Of a DNA stretch of 64,000 bases, positions 41,225-52,891 are shown in pieces. Both the position numbers and the translations under genes were made by a program. The notes below the pieces were generated by a model. The model was not told where the DNA came from, searched no databases, and worked only from the letters and a program-made list of their open reading frames with translations. Within the stretch, counting starts at the first letter, position 1, and every line of letters starts with the position of its first letter. The DNA comes from Argyresthia goedartella. Lineage: Eukaryota > Arthropoda > Insecta > Lepidoptera > Argyresthiidae. The stretch spans positions 7,068,001-7,132,000 of the forward strand of contig OX463813.1 in assembly GCA_949825045.1 (NCBI GenBank), in the 5' to 3' direction.

Positions 41225-43970
41225 GTACTGCAAAGAGATGAGCACATATTCAGATGCGGCTCGGCCGGTAAAACTACTAGGAAGCGACAAAACATGCCAA
41301 CTAGGAAGTTTGAAAATAGATGGAAAACGTATATCTGAACTCCAAAGAGTGATGAAAACCATGTTGGAGACACACTTCCCGGGCTGCGAAGAATATAAAG
41401 AAGAACCAAACTTAGAACTTAGACAAAAAGAAGAAAACTTAGAATGGGCCATAAATTCATTTGCACCATTCAAATCTGCGGGGTCTGATGGCATTTTTCA
41501 TGTGCTTCTACAAAAAGCCTACAAATTTATTAGCAACCATCTAGCAGAACTATTTAGGAGTAGCATAGCACTTGAATATATCCCTCCTAATTGGAGGAGA
41601 GTAAAAGCAGCTTTCATACCAAAACCAAGAAATCTTACCAGGAAGCTAAGTCGTTCCGGTGTATAAGTCTTTCCTCATTTGTATTGAAATCAGTGGAGAA
41701 AATAGTGGACAGATACTTAAGAATAAAACTCAATGAAAGTGCCTCTCCCCTACATAGCAATCAACATGCATACATGGAAGGGAAATGAACAGAAACAGTT
41801 CTACACAACCTAACAATAAAGGTGGAAAGAGCACTAGAAAACAAAGAGTTTGCCCTGGGATTTTTCTTTGATGTAGAGGGAGCTTTCGACAGGGCACACT
41901 TCCAAGCAATAGAAGAATCCCTGAAGCGGGACGGAATACATGAACAGTTAGCAAATGGGTGGTAGCCATGCTCAAAAACAGCGTAATCACTGAATATCTT
42001 GCTGGGACTGACTACTCAATCAGAGGAAATAGAGGATTCCCTCAAGGTGGATGTTTATCTCCACTGATGTGGTGTCTTCTTATAAACTCCCTTATAACTC
42101 GCGTTGCCAACATGAACATACACCTACAGGTAATTCAGATGATGGGGCTATTGTTATAATAGGAAAAGTGCTAAATACGATACGAGATATTATGAAGAAC
42201 GCAATAGGAAAGGTCTAACGGTAGTATCAAGAAAAAGACCTTGCGGAGAAAACAAAGCTACTACTCTTCACGAATAAACGGAAAAATATTGAAGAAGAAA
42301 GAAAAAACATTTCGTTGAAGGGCACAAGACTAGAAGTAGTTCGTGAGATTAAATACCTAGGAGTGACCTTTGACTGGAGAATAAAGTTTGACACTCATGT
42401 AAAGTCACAGTGCGATAAGGCCATTAGAGTCTTATTCCAATGCAAGAGAGCTGTAGGGAACAGATGGGGAATGAAGCCAGAGATCGTTAATTGGATCTAC
42501 ACGGCAATCATTGTACCAAAGATTCTATACGGATCAATTGTATGCTGGAAAAGAACAGAACTAGCAACGACGAAAAAAGAGCTTGGCAAGGTACAAAGAT
42601 TGGCATGTCTTACGATCACAGGAGCCATGAGGTCTACACCAACGGCATCCTTACTAACAATGCTCAATCTAAACCCATTGCATGTAGAAGTAAAAAGGAC
42701 AGCCACTGAACAATGGTACAAAATGAAATTGAACAAAGAATGGAAAGGCAACTCTATAGACACATGTCATGCCTCCACTGTAGAAACGTCAGGTGGAAAG
42801 TTGGCAACGCTATTGGCAAACAACGAACTGATAAAAAAAGAAATACGATTCGATAAGAAATACCGAATCCATATAGGAACAAGAGAACAAGGGAAATAAA
42901 AACAGACCAACCGGTTGTAAGATGCTTCACGGATGGCTCAAGAAGAGAGAGCCCAAAACTAGCAGGAGCTGGTTGTTGCATCATGGACAGCAATAAACAA
43001 GACAAATCAATTGCCTTGGGGCTATACGCCAGCGTGTTCCAAGCGGAGATATACGCCATAATGGAATGCGCTGAAGCACTAAGGGAAACAGCAGAAATAA
43101 AAAAATATGACAGTAGTAATTTATTCTGACAGTCAGGCAGCTTTAAAGGCGATTAGGCAACCAATGAAAAAATCTGCACTAGTCAAAGAGTGTTATGCCA
43201 GTCCTAGCTCTTTGGGAAGAACATCAGAAATAATTATCGCTTGGGAGCCCGGTCATGAAGCGATTCACGGTAACGAAAAAGCAATGAGCAAGAAGCGGCG
43301 CTGATGAGCTTTTTATTGAACCAGAACCAGGATTACCTATATCAGCGACTGTCACAAAGAACATCTTCAACATGATAGCTACACGAGATGCAAACCAGGA
43401 ATGGAAGGCAGTCTTAGATGTTTATCTTAAGGTTAGACCCCAAAAAGGCTAAGTATTTACTTTATCTTTGTAGGGAATGTGTCTGGTCACTGCAAACTAA
43501 ATAGACACCTATCATTATTAAGGCTCGTACAGGACCCATCATGCCCTTACTGTGGCTTGGAGGAAAGTAGCCAGCACTTCTTGGAAGAATGCGTAATGTA
43601 TTCAAACATAAGATGGCGAACACTAGGGATGGATAACATTAAAGCAGATGATTTGTCAAAATAAAAGTTTAGCGACATCCTAGAATTCATTAATGGTCAC
43701 TGCAAACTAAATAGACACCTATCATTATTAAGGCTCGTACAGGACCCATCATGCCCTTACTGTGGCTTGGAGGAAAGTAGCCAGCACTTCTTGGAAGAAT
43801 GCGTAATGTATTCAAACATAAGATGGCGAACACTAGGGATGGATAACATTAAAGCAGATGATTTGTCAAAATTAAAGTTTAGCGACATCCTAGAATTCAT
43901 TAAACGAATAAGAAGATTTGGGGAGGGACATATGTTGATCCAACAGTAACCAGTGCCTTAACACTGGGAA
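41225..43970 (+). pseudogene. R1-like LINE polyprotein: RT, RNase H and CCHC tail, decayed
   Basis: Frames in order: APFKSAGSDGIFHVLLQKAY and RRVKAAFIPKPR (RT start, 41225-41660), FFFDVEGAFDRAHF (first catalytic Asp), RGFPQGGCLSPLMWCLLINS, a damaged YADD region near 42130, REIKYLGVTFDWRIKFDTHV and RLACLTITGAMRSTPTA (42315-42899). RNase H follows (RCFTDGSRRE, SVFQAEIYAI, TVVIYSDSQAALKA), then PSCPYCGLEESSQHFLEECV, the Cys/His tail. Multiple stops and shifts make it inactive. Same clade as the fragments at 3.9-11.1 kb and 32.5 kb, but a different subfamily by sequence. Confidence 0.87.
43484..43903 (+). repeat. In-frame tandem duplication, 2 x 210 bp
   Basis: TGGTCACTGCAAACTAAATA starts copies at 43484 and 43694. 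The copies are almost identical; the first has a TAA in TCAAAATAAAAG where the second has TCAAAATTAAAG. The unit covers the CCHC-type tail of the R1-like protein. Confidence 0.92.
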
Positions 43971-44065
43971 TTGGGTGAAATAGTCACGATAGAGGACCGA
44001 TCAACCGCCTGAGGTTCAGCGGGCGCCCCACCTCGTCATCATCATCATCATTATCATGTTTATTT

Positions 44066-44646
44066 GGGAAAGCAAATTCATTTAGCAAAAACAGAAACGA
44101 AGAAGAAATAAATTCTTCTATTTATTTAACATAAATTGGAAGAAATTCTTAAAGGTAACTACAGTATAAACCTAAAACTAATTGTACTAGACACATGTCT
44201 CTTGCCCTGCCTCTTATATGGCTGTCAAACTTGGGTACTCACCAACAGAGCAAAATCCAAAATCAGAGCTTGCCATACTTGATACACAAAATCCGAAATG
44301 AAAAAATTCGACGCCAAACAAAGGTGATAGACGCACTTACAGCGCTAACATTGTAATGGGTATGGGCCGGACACGTCGCACGCCTACCCGACGACAGATG
44401 GACGATAAAGACCACAAGATGGAAAGGGCCAACAAGAAAGAAAGGTAGGAAGACCAAACAAACGCTGGAGCTATAAATATATATAATATAATACCTTGGA
44501 CACTATTTACACACATTGATCTAGCCCCAAACTAGGATTAATAGAGACCGCAGTCACACAATGGCTTAACCTGGCAAAAGAAAAAGAGAAGTTGAAGGAG
44601 GCCTACACCCTAAAAGGGATCCGTATTGATAAGAAGACAACAAATT
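44066..44646 (+). pseudogene. RTE-type LINE fragment, right part (C terminus)
   Basis: FGKANSFSKNRNEEEI (44066), CLLPCLLYGCQTWVLTNRAK-like text, WVWAGHVARLPDDRWTIKTT and finally WLNLAKEKEKLKEAYTLKG before a TAA at 44646 are the RTE C-terminal blocks in order. A SINE piece interrupts it at 44484-44536. It continues the fragment ending at 33941. Confidence 0.83.
44484..44536 (-). repeat. SINE family 1, 3'-tail fragment inside the RTE remnant
   Basis: ATACCTTGGACACTATTTAC and TCTAGCCCCAAACTAGGATT match the last 50 bases of the SINE; the head is missing. Confidence 0.75.
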
Positions 44647-45399
44647 AACAGAACTAACCATTTATTTACTAATAAGAAAAATTAACAAAACTAACAAATA
44701 CCTAAATGAGAAAACGAAATCAAACAAAAAATGTAAAAGATTTTCTCTTTTATGGAATAAAAAGGCTTATAATAATATAATAAAAATGGACCATATTATA
44801 AATAGTGGCCCTGTGGGCAGTAGACCTCGCTAACAGGGGGGACTGTGAACCAATTTATGGGTAAGTATTTTACTTCGAGGAGTCCAAACCAAATTTCCTG
44901 TCGAAATGGAGCCCTTCGCTCGCTCGGTCAATTAATTTAATAAATTCCTGCATGCGGGTAAGACACTGTAGAACACAATAGAGTGAGACAATTCAACCCT
45001 ATTTTCAGTGTTAGAAACCTCCTTAGGACATATAAATCAGTAAATTATTCTATCTCTGTTTAATTTCTGTCGCTAGATGGTTGAGCTTCGGTCTTGCAAG
45101 CCAGAGGTCCTTGGTTGTAATCCTATGGCCGATATTAAATCTAATAATTATTGTGTAGCAATTATAAACATAAATGGTCTAATAATCTTTATCACAATCC
45201 TATCAGCTAAAGTATTATCTAGATAATTGAGTATCTACTCTCATAGATAAAATACTGTATTGGAAAAACCTATCAGTGATGCTGATTCCACCGCCGTCAC
45301 AACTAAACTAACTAATCTAATTAAGAATACAGATGAAATGAAACCTATGGCATCTGGACAAGCTGTCAGATTTGAAAATGTAAATTTTGATTGATTAAA
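44647..45399. other. Spacer with a weak tRNA-like patch
   Basis: GTCGCTAGATGGTTGAGCTT..CTTGGTTGTAATCC at 45068-45123 vaguely recalls A and B boxes of a decayed SINE. Otherwise nothing recognised. Confidence 0.3.
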
Positions 45400-45856
45400 T
45401 AGTTTATCTACACACTTATCATAAACCCTCTTTACTGCGTACAAAAACCGCACGTTACGATCAGCATAATGTTTAACTACTTGGTAAAAACTCATTTCTT
45501 ATCTGAATATTGAACATTATGACCGTAATGTGTAATTTTTCTACATATTATAACATTCAAATTTCGAACGTCGACGCCCGCCTGCGTGCCGCCCCTAGTT
45601 TGTCTGTGAAGTTGGTACTACAGAACAAGCTAAACAACTGCAGAGCCACAATGCCGGTCAAACATGCGGTTCCTGAACACATCAAAGAGAGCGTATGATA
45701 TGTGTGTAGAAAACTAGTGTATGTAACTGTACATAATTAGGCATTAAAACTCTCGAGTGATATTATTATGAAACTCGCCTTCGGCTCGTTTTATAACCCC
45801 ACTCTCGAGTATATGCCCTCCATTATGTAGCAGTCACATAAACTACTATAGTTGTA
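45400..45856 (+). mobile_element. MITE family D (fold-back), full copy
   Basis: Begins GTTTATCTACACACTTATCA and runs through CATGCGGTTCCTGAACACAT to the CTCGAG-flanked hairpin (CTCGCCTTCGGCTCG) and GTAGCAGTCACATAAACTAC. Very similar to the 27366 copy. Confidence 0.83.
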
Positions 45857-46050
45857 GTGCCTTGAGAATCTCGCCAACTGTATGTTTAAATATGTATATC
45901 ACCTTTATGTGATTGTATGTAAAATAGTGCTGATAAGGATTTGTTTCGCTCTAAGCATTCAATCGAGATATACATAAGTTGTGAGTCTGAATTCATGTTA
46001 TAGAAGTTTCATTACTTTTTAGGGTACAGGAGTACCTTAAAGAAAATAAA

Positions 46051-46434
46051 ACCGGCCAAGTGCGAGTCTAACTCGCGCACGAAGGGTTCCGTACCACCGT
46101 ATAATTGCAGGGATGGTTTGGAGTGAATAGTTTGGATTTTCATAGCAAAATTTTGTTTACAAAGTAATTGGTGCGGCTACTTTCACACTCCATGTACGTA
46201 ACCAGCTGCATTCATAGGTTTGTATGTGTTATTGTAAAAATTGTTGTATGGGAGCCCCCTTAAATTCATAGTGTTTTTTGTAACTGAAACAGAAATAACT
46301 ACATCATCTGTGAAAATTTCATTTTTCTAACTATGACGCTTCATGAGGTACAGACTGGTGGTGACAGGCGGACGGACGGACAGCGGAGGCTTAGTAATAG
46401 GGTCCCGTTAGGCACCCTTCGGCTACGGAACCCT
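46051..46434 (-). repeat. Repeat family A, full copy, inverted
   Basis: The plus strand begins ACCGGCCAAGTGCGAGTCTA, then GGGTTCCGTACCACCG, and ends TACGGAACCCT. Confidence 0.87.
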
Positions 46435-47170
46435 AAAGATGGCTTCGTCCAATCTCATCCCCAGTCCAAACCTGCCCGCTTTTTTATATGCCTACCAGTT
46501 GCAAGGGCCAGATTGTCGGAAAACTGCTACGATGTAGAAAAAAATACTTTTTCATTACTCATACTCTGAAAGGGGGTCATTGTTCATCCAGGCACCGTGC
46601 TGAAAGTGGTACATGCCTGCTCTAAAGCAGAAAGGTATTAAAAAAATATATATGAATCGTAGTTTATATTGAACAACGCAATGGTAGTAACCTATACAGC
46701 CATAAAACGATTAATTCTTCATTTATTAGTTATGTTGACATTTAAATTCTTTTTGATGTTTATAATTAATATAATGTACTTTATGTATTTATTAGTCACT
46801 TTCAAGGCAAGATGTGATTTGCGAAATAAATTAAATTATTTCTCTAACGCTCAATAACTGTACAAACGTTAATATTAATTTCAAGTGACTTTGTTTTTTA
46901 ATAAAATAATTTTGATTTCAAGTGACTTTGTTTTTTAATAAAATAATTTTGATTTTAACTGGCTTGTGTTTACTTTCCTCGTATTCGTAATGAAAAGTAG
47001 AGTGTTTTACTCGGGTGATAGCACCCATTTCTGCCTCGAACTATTGGCGCTCTCACGGTGCCTTTCAGCCCTCGGTTAATAATCTACTATTTCACACCTT
47101 TCAATCGGAAAAGTATGTTTTGCTCCACGACCAGAGGGAGCAAAATGCTACTTTTCTGTTCAAGCTACTT
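46435..47170. other. Spacer with a short tandem duplication
   Basis: TTTCAAGTGACTTTGTTTTT..AATTTTGAT occurs twice in a row at about 46879-46955 (unit about 38 bp). No gene recognised; the short ORFs are AT-rich and lack motifs. Confidence 0.4.
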
Positions 47171-50100
47171 TTTTTACTTTATTCATTAGGGTGTAGCATT
47201 TACGCAATGTGCCAATTGAACATAGATCTTAATAAAATAATCGATTATATTTTCATCGTAGTCGATTAAAAACGAACATGTTTCAACTTTAACAACGTTA
47301 TATGAAAATTTATGAATATCTCGTACTATTAAATTGTAAATGTAGAGACCCAGACTGACCGTCTTACTAAATTGCCTGCAGTAGTTAATATAGAGACCCA
47401 AACGGACTATGTTGAAATCAATCACAAAGATAATGGTAACGAAAACGAACATAATTTAAATGACAATGATAATATAGATAATAATTCGAATATTAATAAT
47501 AATGATAATATTTTTTTTCGTGCATAACTGCCTTAATATATTTCACCAAAATATCAACGGTCTTGTTCACAAATCGGACTTGTTAACTGCACACTTAGAA
47601 GAGCTTAAAACGACCGGAGTATCAGTAGATGTATCAGGAATAACGGAGCATAACATGATCGAGACTGATATATACTCACTGAATATTGAAAACTACACGC
47701 TAGCTACATATTCTGTGCTACTATTATCTATACTATTATCTATTACTATTAGCTACATATTATCACCCGAAGTGGCGGAGCGGCGGTACTTATTAAAAAA
47801 AAACTTAACTATAATGTAATTGATATAGCGAACTGTAATATCACCAATGCTGTTGAATGCTGTGGCATCACTCTGACCGACCACAATATAAATATTATTT
47901 GCGTTTACAGAAAAGCCAAGTACGATGTAAAGACTTTTGAGACCTTCTTTACAAATCTGGACAAACTGCTATCAAAACTTTCACAAAATAAAAGAAAAAC
48001 TATTTTGTGTGGAGATTTTAACATCGACCGACTTAAATCTAACAGATTCGTGGTTGAATTTGAAAATCTGCTTTCAAATTATAATCTTAAACTCACATTC
48101 AATGAACCAACACGTTGAACTAGTGGAACATGTTTAGACAATTTTATCCATAATATACAAGGCTGTGAGGCTGAGATAGTAGAATTTGCGCTTTCCGACC
48201 ATACTGGACAAATACTTATATGCCCGGTTCAAAACCTTTGCAGCTTCCAAAATTGGTCAATTTATAGGCAAGATTATAGCATTGAGTACTTAAATAAGTT
48301 CAGGAAACACATTTCAAGTCTTAGCTTTGCTGAGGTGTATAGCAGCAACGACGCCAATGAGGCTTTTAATGAGCTCCATCAAATGTTTAAACTTCTATAT
48401 GATTTGTGTTTTCCAAAAATCAAGATTCGGATGACAAGCAATAAACGACCAAAGTGGGTGACGAAAGGAATCCAATTATGTTCAAAAAAGAAAAGAATGT
48501 TATTATGGCAATCAAGACAGTATCCTAGCCAACAAAATAAACAGATTTACAAAAACTATTCAAAGAGACTTAAAACAATTATAAAACTGACACAAAAATC
48601 TCAAAATGAGTATTTAATTAAAACTTGAAATAATAAATCGAAGGCTACATGGAAAATAATAAACAGCTATAATAATAATAAGACGAAACCAAAAGATGAC
48701 ATAAAACAAATTAAAATTGATGGCCAAATTTTTAATGATCCGCAAGAAATTTCGCAATTATTTAATGATTTCTGCATCGATCAAATAACACAACATCGCA
48801 TGAATCATACTCTCACAAATAATCGCATATCCGTGCCTTTTAATCCCAATTCATTATTTTTAATGCCAACAACTCCGACTGAGGTATTTAAAATAATAAT
48901 AAACCTAAAAAACACTAATAGTACTGGGTATGACAACTTGTCAACAAAGGTTATCAAATATGTGGCGGATCTGATAGCACCAGTTTTGAGCAGTATTATT
49001 AACCTATCAATCCAGCAAGGCATATTTCCAGAAAAGCTCAAAACCTCAGTCATACGACCTCTGTTTAAGAAGAAAGATCGAGAAGACATGAGTTGCTATA
49101 GACCGGTTGCGCTGATCCCCATCCTATCAAAAGTTTTTGAAAAAGTATTTTACAATGCTCTTTATCAATACTTCGAGAAAAAGGGCTATTTGTGGAAGAA
49201 CAGAAGGGGTTTAGAAAGGGAAGAACGATAGACCTAGCTATATATGATTTTTTGGTACAGGTGATAACACATGTGGATAAAAAGATCCCTGTGTCCGCGT
49301 TATACATGGATATGACTAAAGCATTCGACTTCGTTGACCACGCCATACTGGTAAATAAACTTTATGCTTATGGTGTTCGGGGTAATGTGCTAGAACTTGT
49401 TAAAAGCTATTTGAGCAACAGAGTACAGTTAACTCAGATCTCCAGAATCAACCCTAAAACGAAAACAGAAATTCAGTACTTGTCAGACCCGAGAATTGTA
49501 CAATATGGAGTGCCGCAGGGTAGCGTGTTGGGACCATTATTGTTCCTTATTTATATCAATGATCTTCCTGCATCGGTATCTCATCCAATGGTATTGTTTG
49601 CAGATGACAGTACCATGATTGCTGAGTGTCAAGACAAAAACACATATGAATCAGACATTAATAATTCTCTAAAAAACATTGTTGGATGGCTAGAACGTAA
49701 TCACCTTTTGATTAATCTTGACAAAACAAACATTATGACATTTAAAAATAATTACAATCAATCGACGAATAATAATCTTGACATACACTATAATAATAAG
49801 ATAATCGACACAGCAAATATAACAAAATTTTTAGGACTTTACATTGATTCACACTTGACATGGAAACCACAAATAGATCATTTATGTAAAAAGTTAAGTC
49901 AGTTTTCTTATGCACTCTACATCCTTTCAAAAGTAACTGGACAATCGGCTTTACTAACAGTCTACCATGCCTTCGTCGCCTCAACTTTAAGATATGGGAT
50001 TATATTCTGGGGGAACTCTACCGACAAAAATAAGGCGCTAAAAGCACAGAAACGGTGCATAAGGTCAATCTGTAAACTAAAGCCAACAGATAGCTGCATT

Positions 50101-50235
50101 CCTCATTTTAAAAGATTAAAATTATTAACGTTGCCATCATTATATATATATGAGACTGCTCTATTTGTAAAGACAAACTGGCAATTATTTAAGAAAATGA
50201 ATAGTAAAAGAGAGGTCAAATTAAGTGCTCCTTTA

Positions 50236-50582
50236 CGCTCCACTGCGTTTTATGATAAGATTATTTTAGGTATGGCGCCAAGGCTCTATAATAAGTTACC
50301 GAAATCAATTAGGGATGCTAACCAACTGCACTCATACAAGGCTTTACTGAGAAATTTCCTGGTCGAAAAGGCTTACTATAGTGTGCAGGAGTTCTTAGAT
50401 GATAAATTGACACCACTGCGTTTTATGATAAGAGTATTTTAGGTATGGCGCCAAGGCTCTATAATAAGTTACCGAAATCAATTAGGGATGCTAACCAACT
50501 GCACTCATACAAGGCTTTACTGAGAAATTTCCTGGTCGAAAAGGCTTACTTGCAGGAGTTCTTAGATGATAAATTGACAATG
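50236..50582 (+). repeat. Tandem duplication at the end of the LINE ORF
   Basis: CACTGCGTTTTATGATAAGA..GATGATAAATTGACA occurs twice in succession; the second copy has lost a few bases (TATAGTG) and follows the first directly. It shifts the ORF end. Confidence 0.88.
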
Positions 50583-50822
50583 CATTAAAATAAAATATTG
50601 AATAATGATTACGACATGTACTAATATTAACTATAATAATTCATTTGTTATATAACTATATTGTACTAAAATAATAATTGTTAATAATATGTAAATTTTG
50701 CTAATTTATTTAATTACATATGTGATACAAAATTTGTATGTCTACATGGCAGAATATAGAGAAACTCTATGTGGCATTCTCTGTAAGAACTGTTGTTAAC
50801 CTATATTCATGCAAATAAATAA

Positions 50823-50848
50823 TACTTTACTTTACTTTACTTTAAAAA
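50823..50848 (+). repeat. (TTTAC)n tail
   Basis: Pentamer repeats directly after AATAAATAATAC mark the 3' end of the LINE. Confidence 0.85.
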
Positions 50849-51167
50849 GAAGGTCACAATAAATTATATGTTTTATTGAAATCAAAACTATCGATGACTG
50901 TTATTGTGATATAATGAATATTGATATCCGAAACCATTAAAATATTCAATTCGATTATTTTTACACATTGATAAAAGTACACAGGAATATTTTATCTGTG
51001 GTGACCTTTCCTAATCCTTCACAATCCGCGATTATAAAAATAAAAGTTTTGTTTACGTTGTTCGATTACTGTAAAAGTCGTGAAAGTATAATTCAAAGTA
51101 TAGTTATTCAATTTTTTTAGAGCATTTATTTAAAATTTTCCTCATAGTCGGTGTGAAAAGTTTTATG

Positions 51168-51325
51168 TGTCACTCAGGAGCAAAATGATTTTCGGCATGG
51201 GCGTTAACGCTTGAATTCTTCGTTACGCTCAGGATTCTAACTATCGTAGAATCCTTCCCTTCACTCTGGATTCAATGTACCGCCCTCGCCGTAAATACAT
51301 CATTTTGCTCCTTTGTGACACAAAT
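51168..51325. repeat. Short element with inverted ends
   Basis: GTGTCACTCAGGAGCAAAATGAT at the left pairs with ATCATTTTGCTCCTTTGTGACAC at the right (23 bp, about two mismatches). Between them CTCAGGATTCTA and TAGAATCCTTCC also pair. Probably a small palindromic MITE. Confidence 0.65.
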
Positions 51326-51459
51326 AACTATTTATCATTATCACGTGATATTAATGAAACCATTTGCTTTATACTCGCAAGGGAATCAAAACCTAACGGA
51401 TACTTCCCGGTCACCTAGAATCATGAAATTTGGCAAGAAGTTCTATTTTTTTTTTCTAC

Positions 51460-51511
51460 GTTTCCACATCAATTCTTTACTCGTGCACGAGTAAAGAATT
51501 GATGTGGAAAC
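51460..51511. repeat. Perfect 52-bp palindrome without loop
   Basis: Centre TCGTG|CACGA; arms GTTTCCACATCAATTCTTTA.. extend 26 bases on each side without mismatch. A run of T precedes it. Origin unknown. Confidence 0.9.
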
Positions 51512-51544
51512 CGTAAATGTGTAGTTTCTTTACAAAAAAAAACT

Positions 51545-51640
51545 ATTTATGCGAAACCCTCGATGCGCGGGGTTGATTCGTGCGGAGCCCGCGATGCGAC
51601 GGTCTGACTCGCACTTGGCCATTTTATTTTTATCTCTTGA
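51545..51640 (+). repeat. Repeat family A, terminal remnant
   Basis: GAAACCCTCGATGCGCGGGG and GTCTGACTCGCACTTGGCCA resemble the last 50 bases of family A, duplicated and diverged. Confidence 0.5.
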
Positions 51641-52026
51641 ATCTGGTCATCTGGTCCCATGTTTGAACACAAAAAACATAGCGACACACTTCTTCTTTTT
51701 CCTCTACGGGGTGCCAGCGGCGCGGCGCAGGCGCACCCACATTTTGTCAGATATCGGTCAAGTGCGGCAGGATTCCGTCCATACCACCGTACTAGAAAAC
51801 TTTCTAGGTTACTACAAAAAATGTTACAGTTTAACCTCAAAACAAACAATAAATCCTATACTTTTTTGTCTTTAAACATAGCTTCGAGCACGAGTTTATA
51901 TTTTCGTGGTAAGACCCTTAACCTTTCAAACCCTTGACCTGGTAGTGAGGCATCGCAATTTTGAACCTTATGGCATTTTAATCAAATTCATAACCTGCGG
52001 CACAGTGGCTCCACAGTGGCGTCACC
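51641..52026. other. Spacer, nothing recognised
   Basis: A GC-rich patch at 51710-51745 (CAGCGGCGCGGCGCAGGCGC) lies in AT-rich sequence; overlapping short ORFs give no recognisable protein. Confidence 0.35.
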
Positions 52027-52277
52027 AGCAGCCTTATGACGTAACTCTCTGAAGTTCATAGCGTGTGTCTATGGTTCATCTCATGCTCGTACAATTTCAT
52101 CGATTGCGGGGTATCACCGAAGGCTTCTAGGCTTCTTTCAATGAGATTGGGTTTGGCCTCCATTATGATGCTACTTGCGTGATACCAATTTGACAGATGA
52201 AGCTGATGCAAGGTGTCAAACGTAAAAGTCTATATGAAGTTCATAGCTCAGACGACTTACGCCATAAGGCTGCAGGG
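52027..52277. repeat. Probable MITE with inverted ends
   Basis: CAGCAGCCTTATGACGTAAC at the left and the complement of CTGCAGCCTTATGGCGTAAG at the right are inverted repeats; GAAGTTCATAG occurs near both. Seen once in the window. Confidence 0.5.
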
Positions 52278-52891
52278 CGGGGTTAAGGTTTCAAAAATAA
52301 ACAAAAAAATAGCCGAACTTAATTGACTTAAGAACGGATTGAAGGGAAAAACCCATTCTGTGAAAAAAGGGTTTTAACATTTTTGTATGGAGACTGGCAT
52401 ACCGTTTTTAAAAATATCTTGATATTTGCGGCCAGAGATGAAACCAATATCCATCGATAAAGTAAATTATTGAAACACATGAATTTCAAAAACAAAATCC
52501 TTTGCGAGAAATCGGCGTTCAAGGAGCAAAAAAGTTGTTTTTGTCGACTTTTGAAGTCTCATTTCTCGAAAAGTATATGGTTTTAGAAACTTATAATTAC
52601 ACACATTTGTTTGTAAAATAATACGCTATCGTTTGAGACCCGTTTCATCACTGGCTGCAGAGCATGATTTTTCGACAGTTGGTATGCCAAATGTTACATG
52701 CCCTTTCAACTCTCATTTGTCACGGTTCCTTATAGAAACTCTGACTAATACAATAAACTAACATTGATGTTAAGAATAGTTTTTTGGTTTTATAATCAGA
52801 ACCAAACAGCCGCAAGCAAAACCGTTCAAACTGTGAACAAGCGGCGCCACGAGGGATGTTATATTAAAAATTACTATAAAAAGGCTAGAAT
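52278..52891. other. Spacer, nothing recognised
   Basis: Inner short ORFs have no motif; no match to the window's repeat families was noticed. Confidence 0.35.

Larger units (their letters stand above)
33942..44055 (+). mobile_element. R1-like LINE (5'-truncated) inserted in RTE, itself split by the LTR element
   Basis: The outer limits are set by the ATGTTTATTT duplication (33932-33941 and 44056-44065). Own sequence is only 33942-33945 plus 41225-44055; everything between belongs to the LTR retrotransposon. The 3' end is a (CAT/ATC)n run at 44032-44055 rather than poly(A). Confidence 0.82.
47171..50850 (+). pseudogene. CR1/Jockey-group LINE (third type), almost full-length ORF2, decayed
   Basis: Endonuclease: LNIFHQNINGLVHKSDLL, TILCGDFNIDRL, TSGTCLDNFIH and LSDHTGQILI (47530-48230), with an in-frame TGA near 48116. 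After another TGA near 48627 comes RT: TSVIRPLFKKKDREDMSCYR, then a frameshift near 49195 (two overlapping frames), EQKGFRKGRTIDLAIYDF, LYMDMTKAFDFVDHAI, YGVPQGSVLGPLLFLIYIND and MVLFADDSTMI, and a C-terminal domain to YSVQEFLDDKL. The 1250-base right-hand frame (49192-50442) is open. The tail is (TTTAC)n. Probably recently inactivated. Confidence 0.9.
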
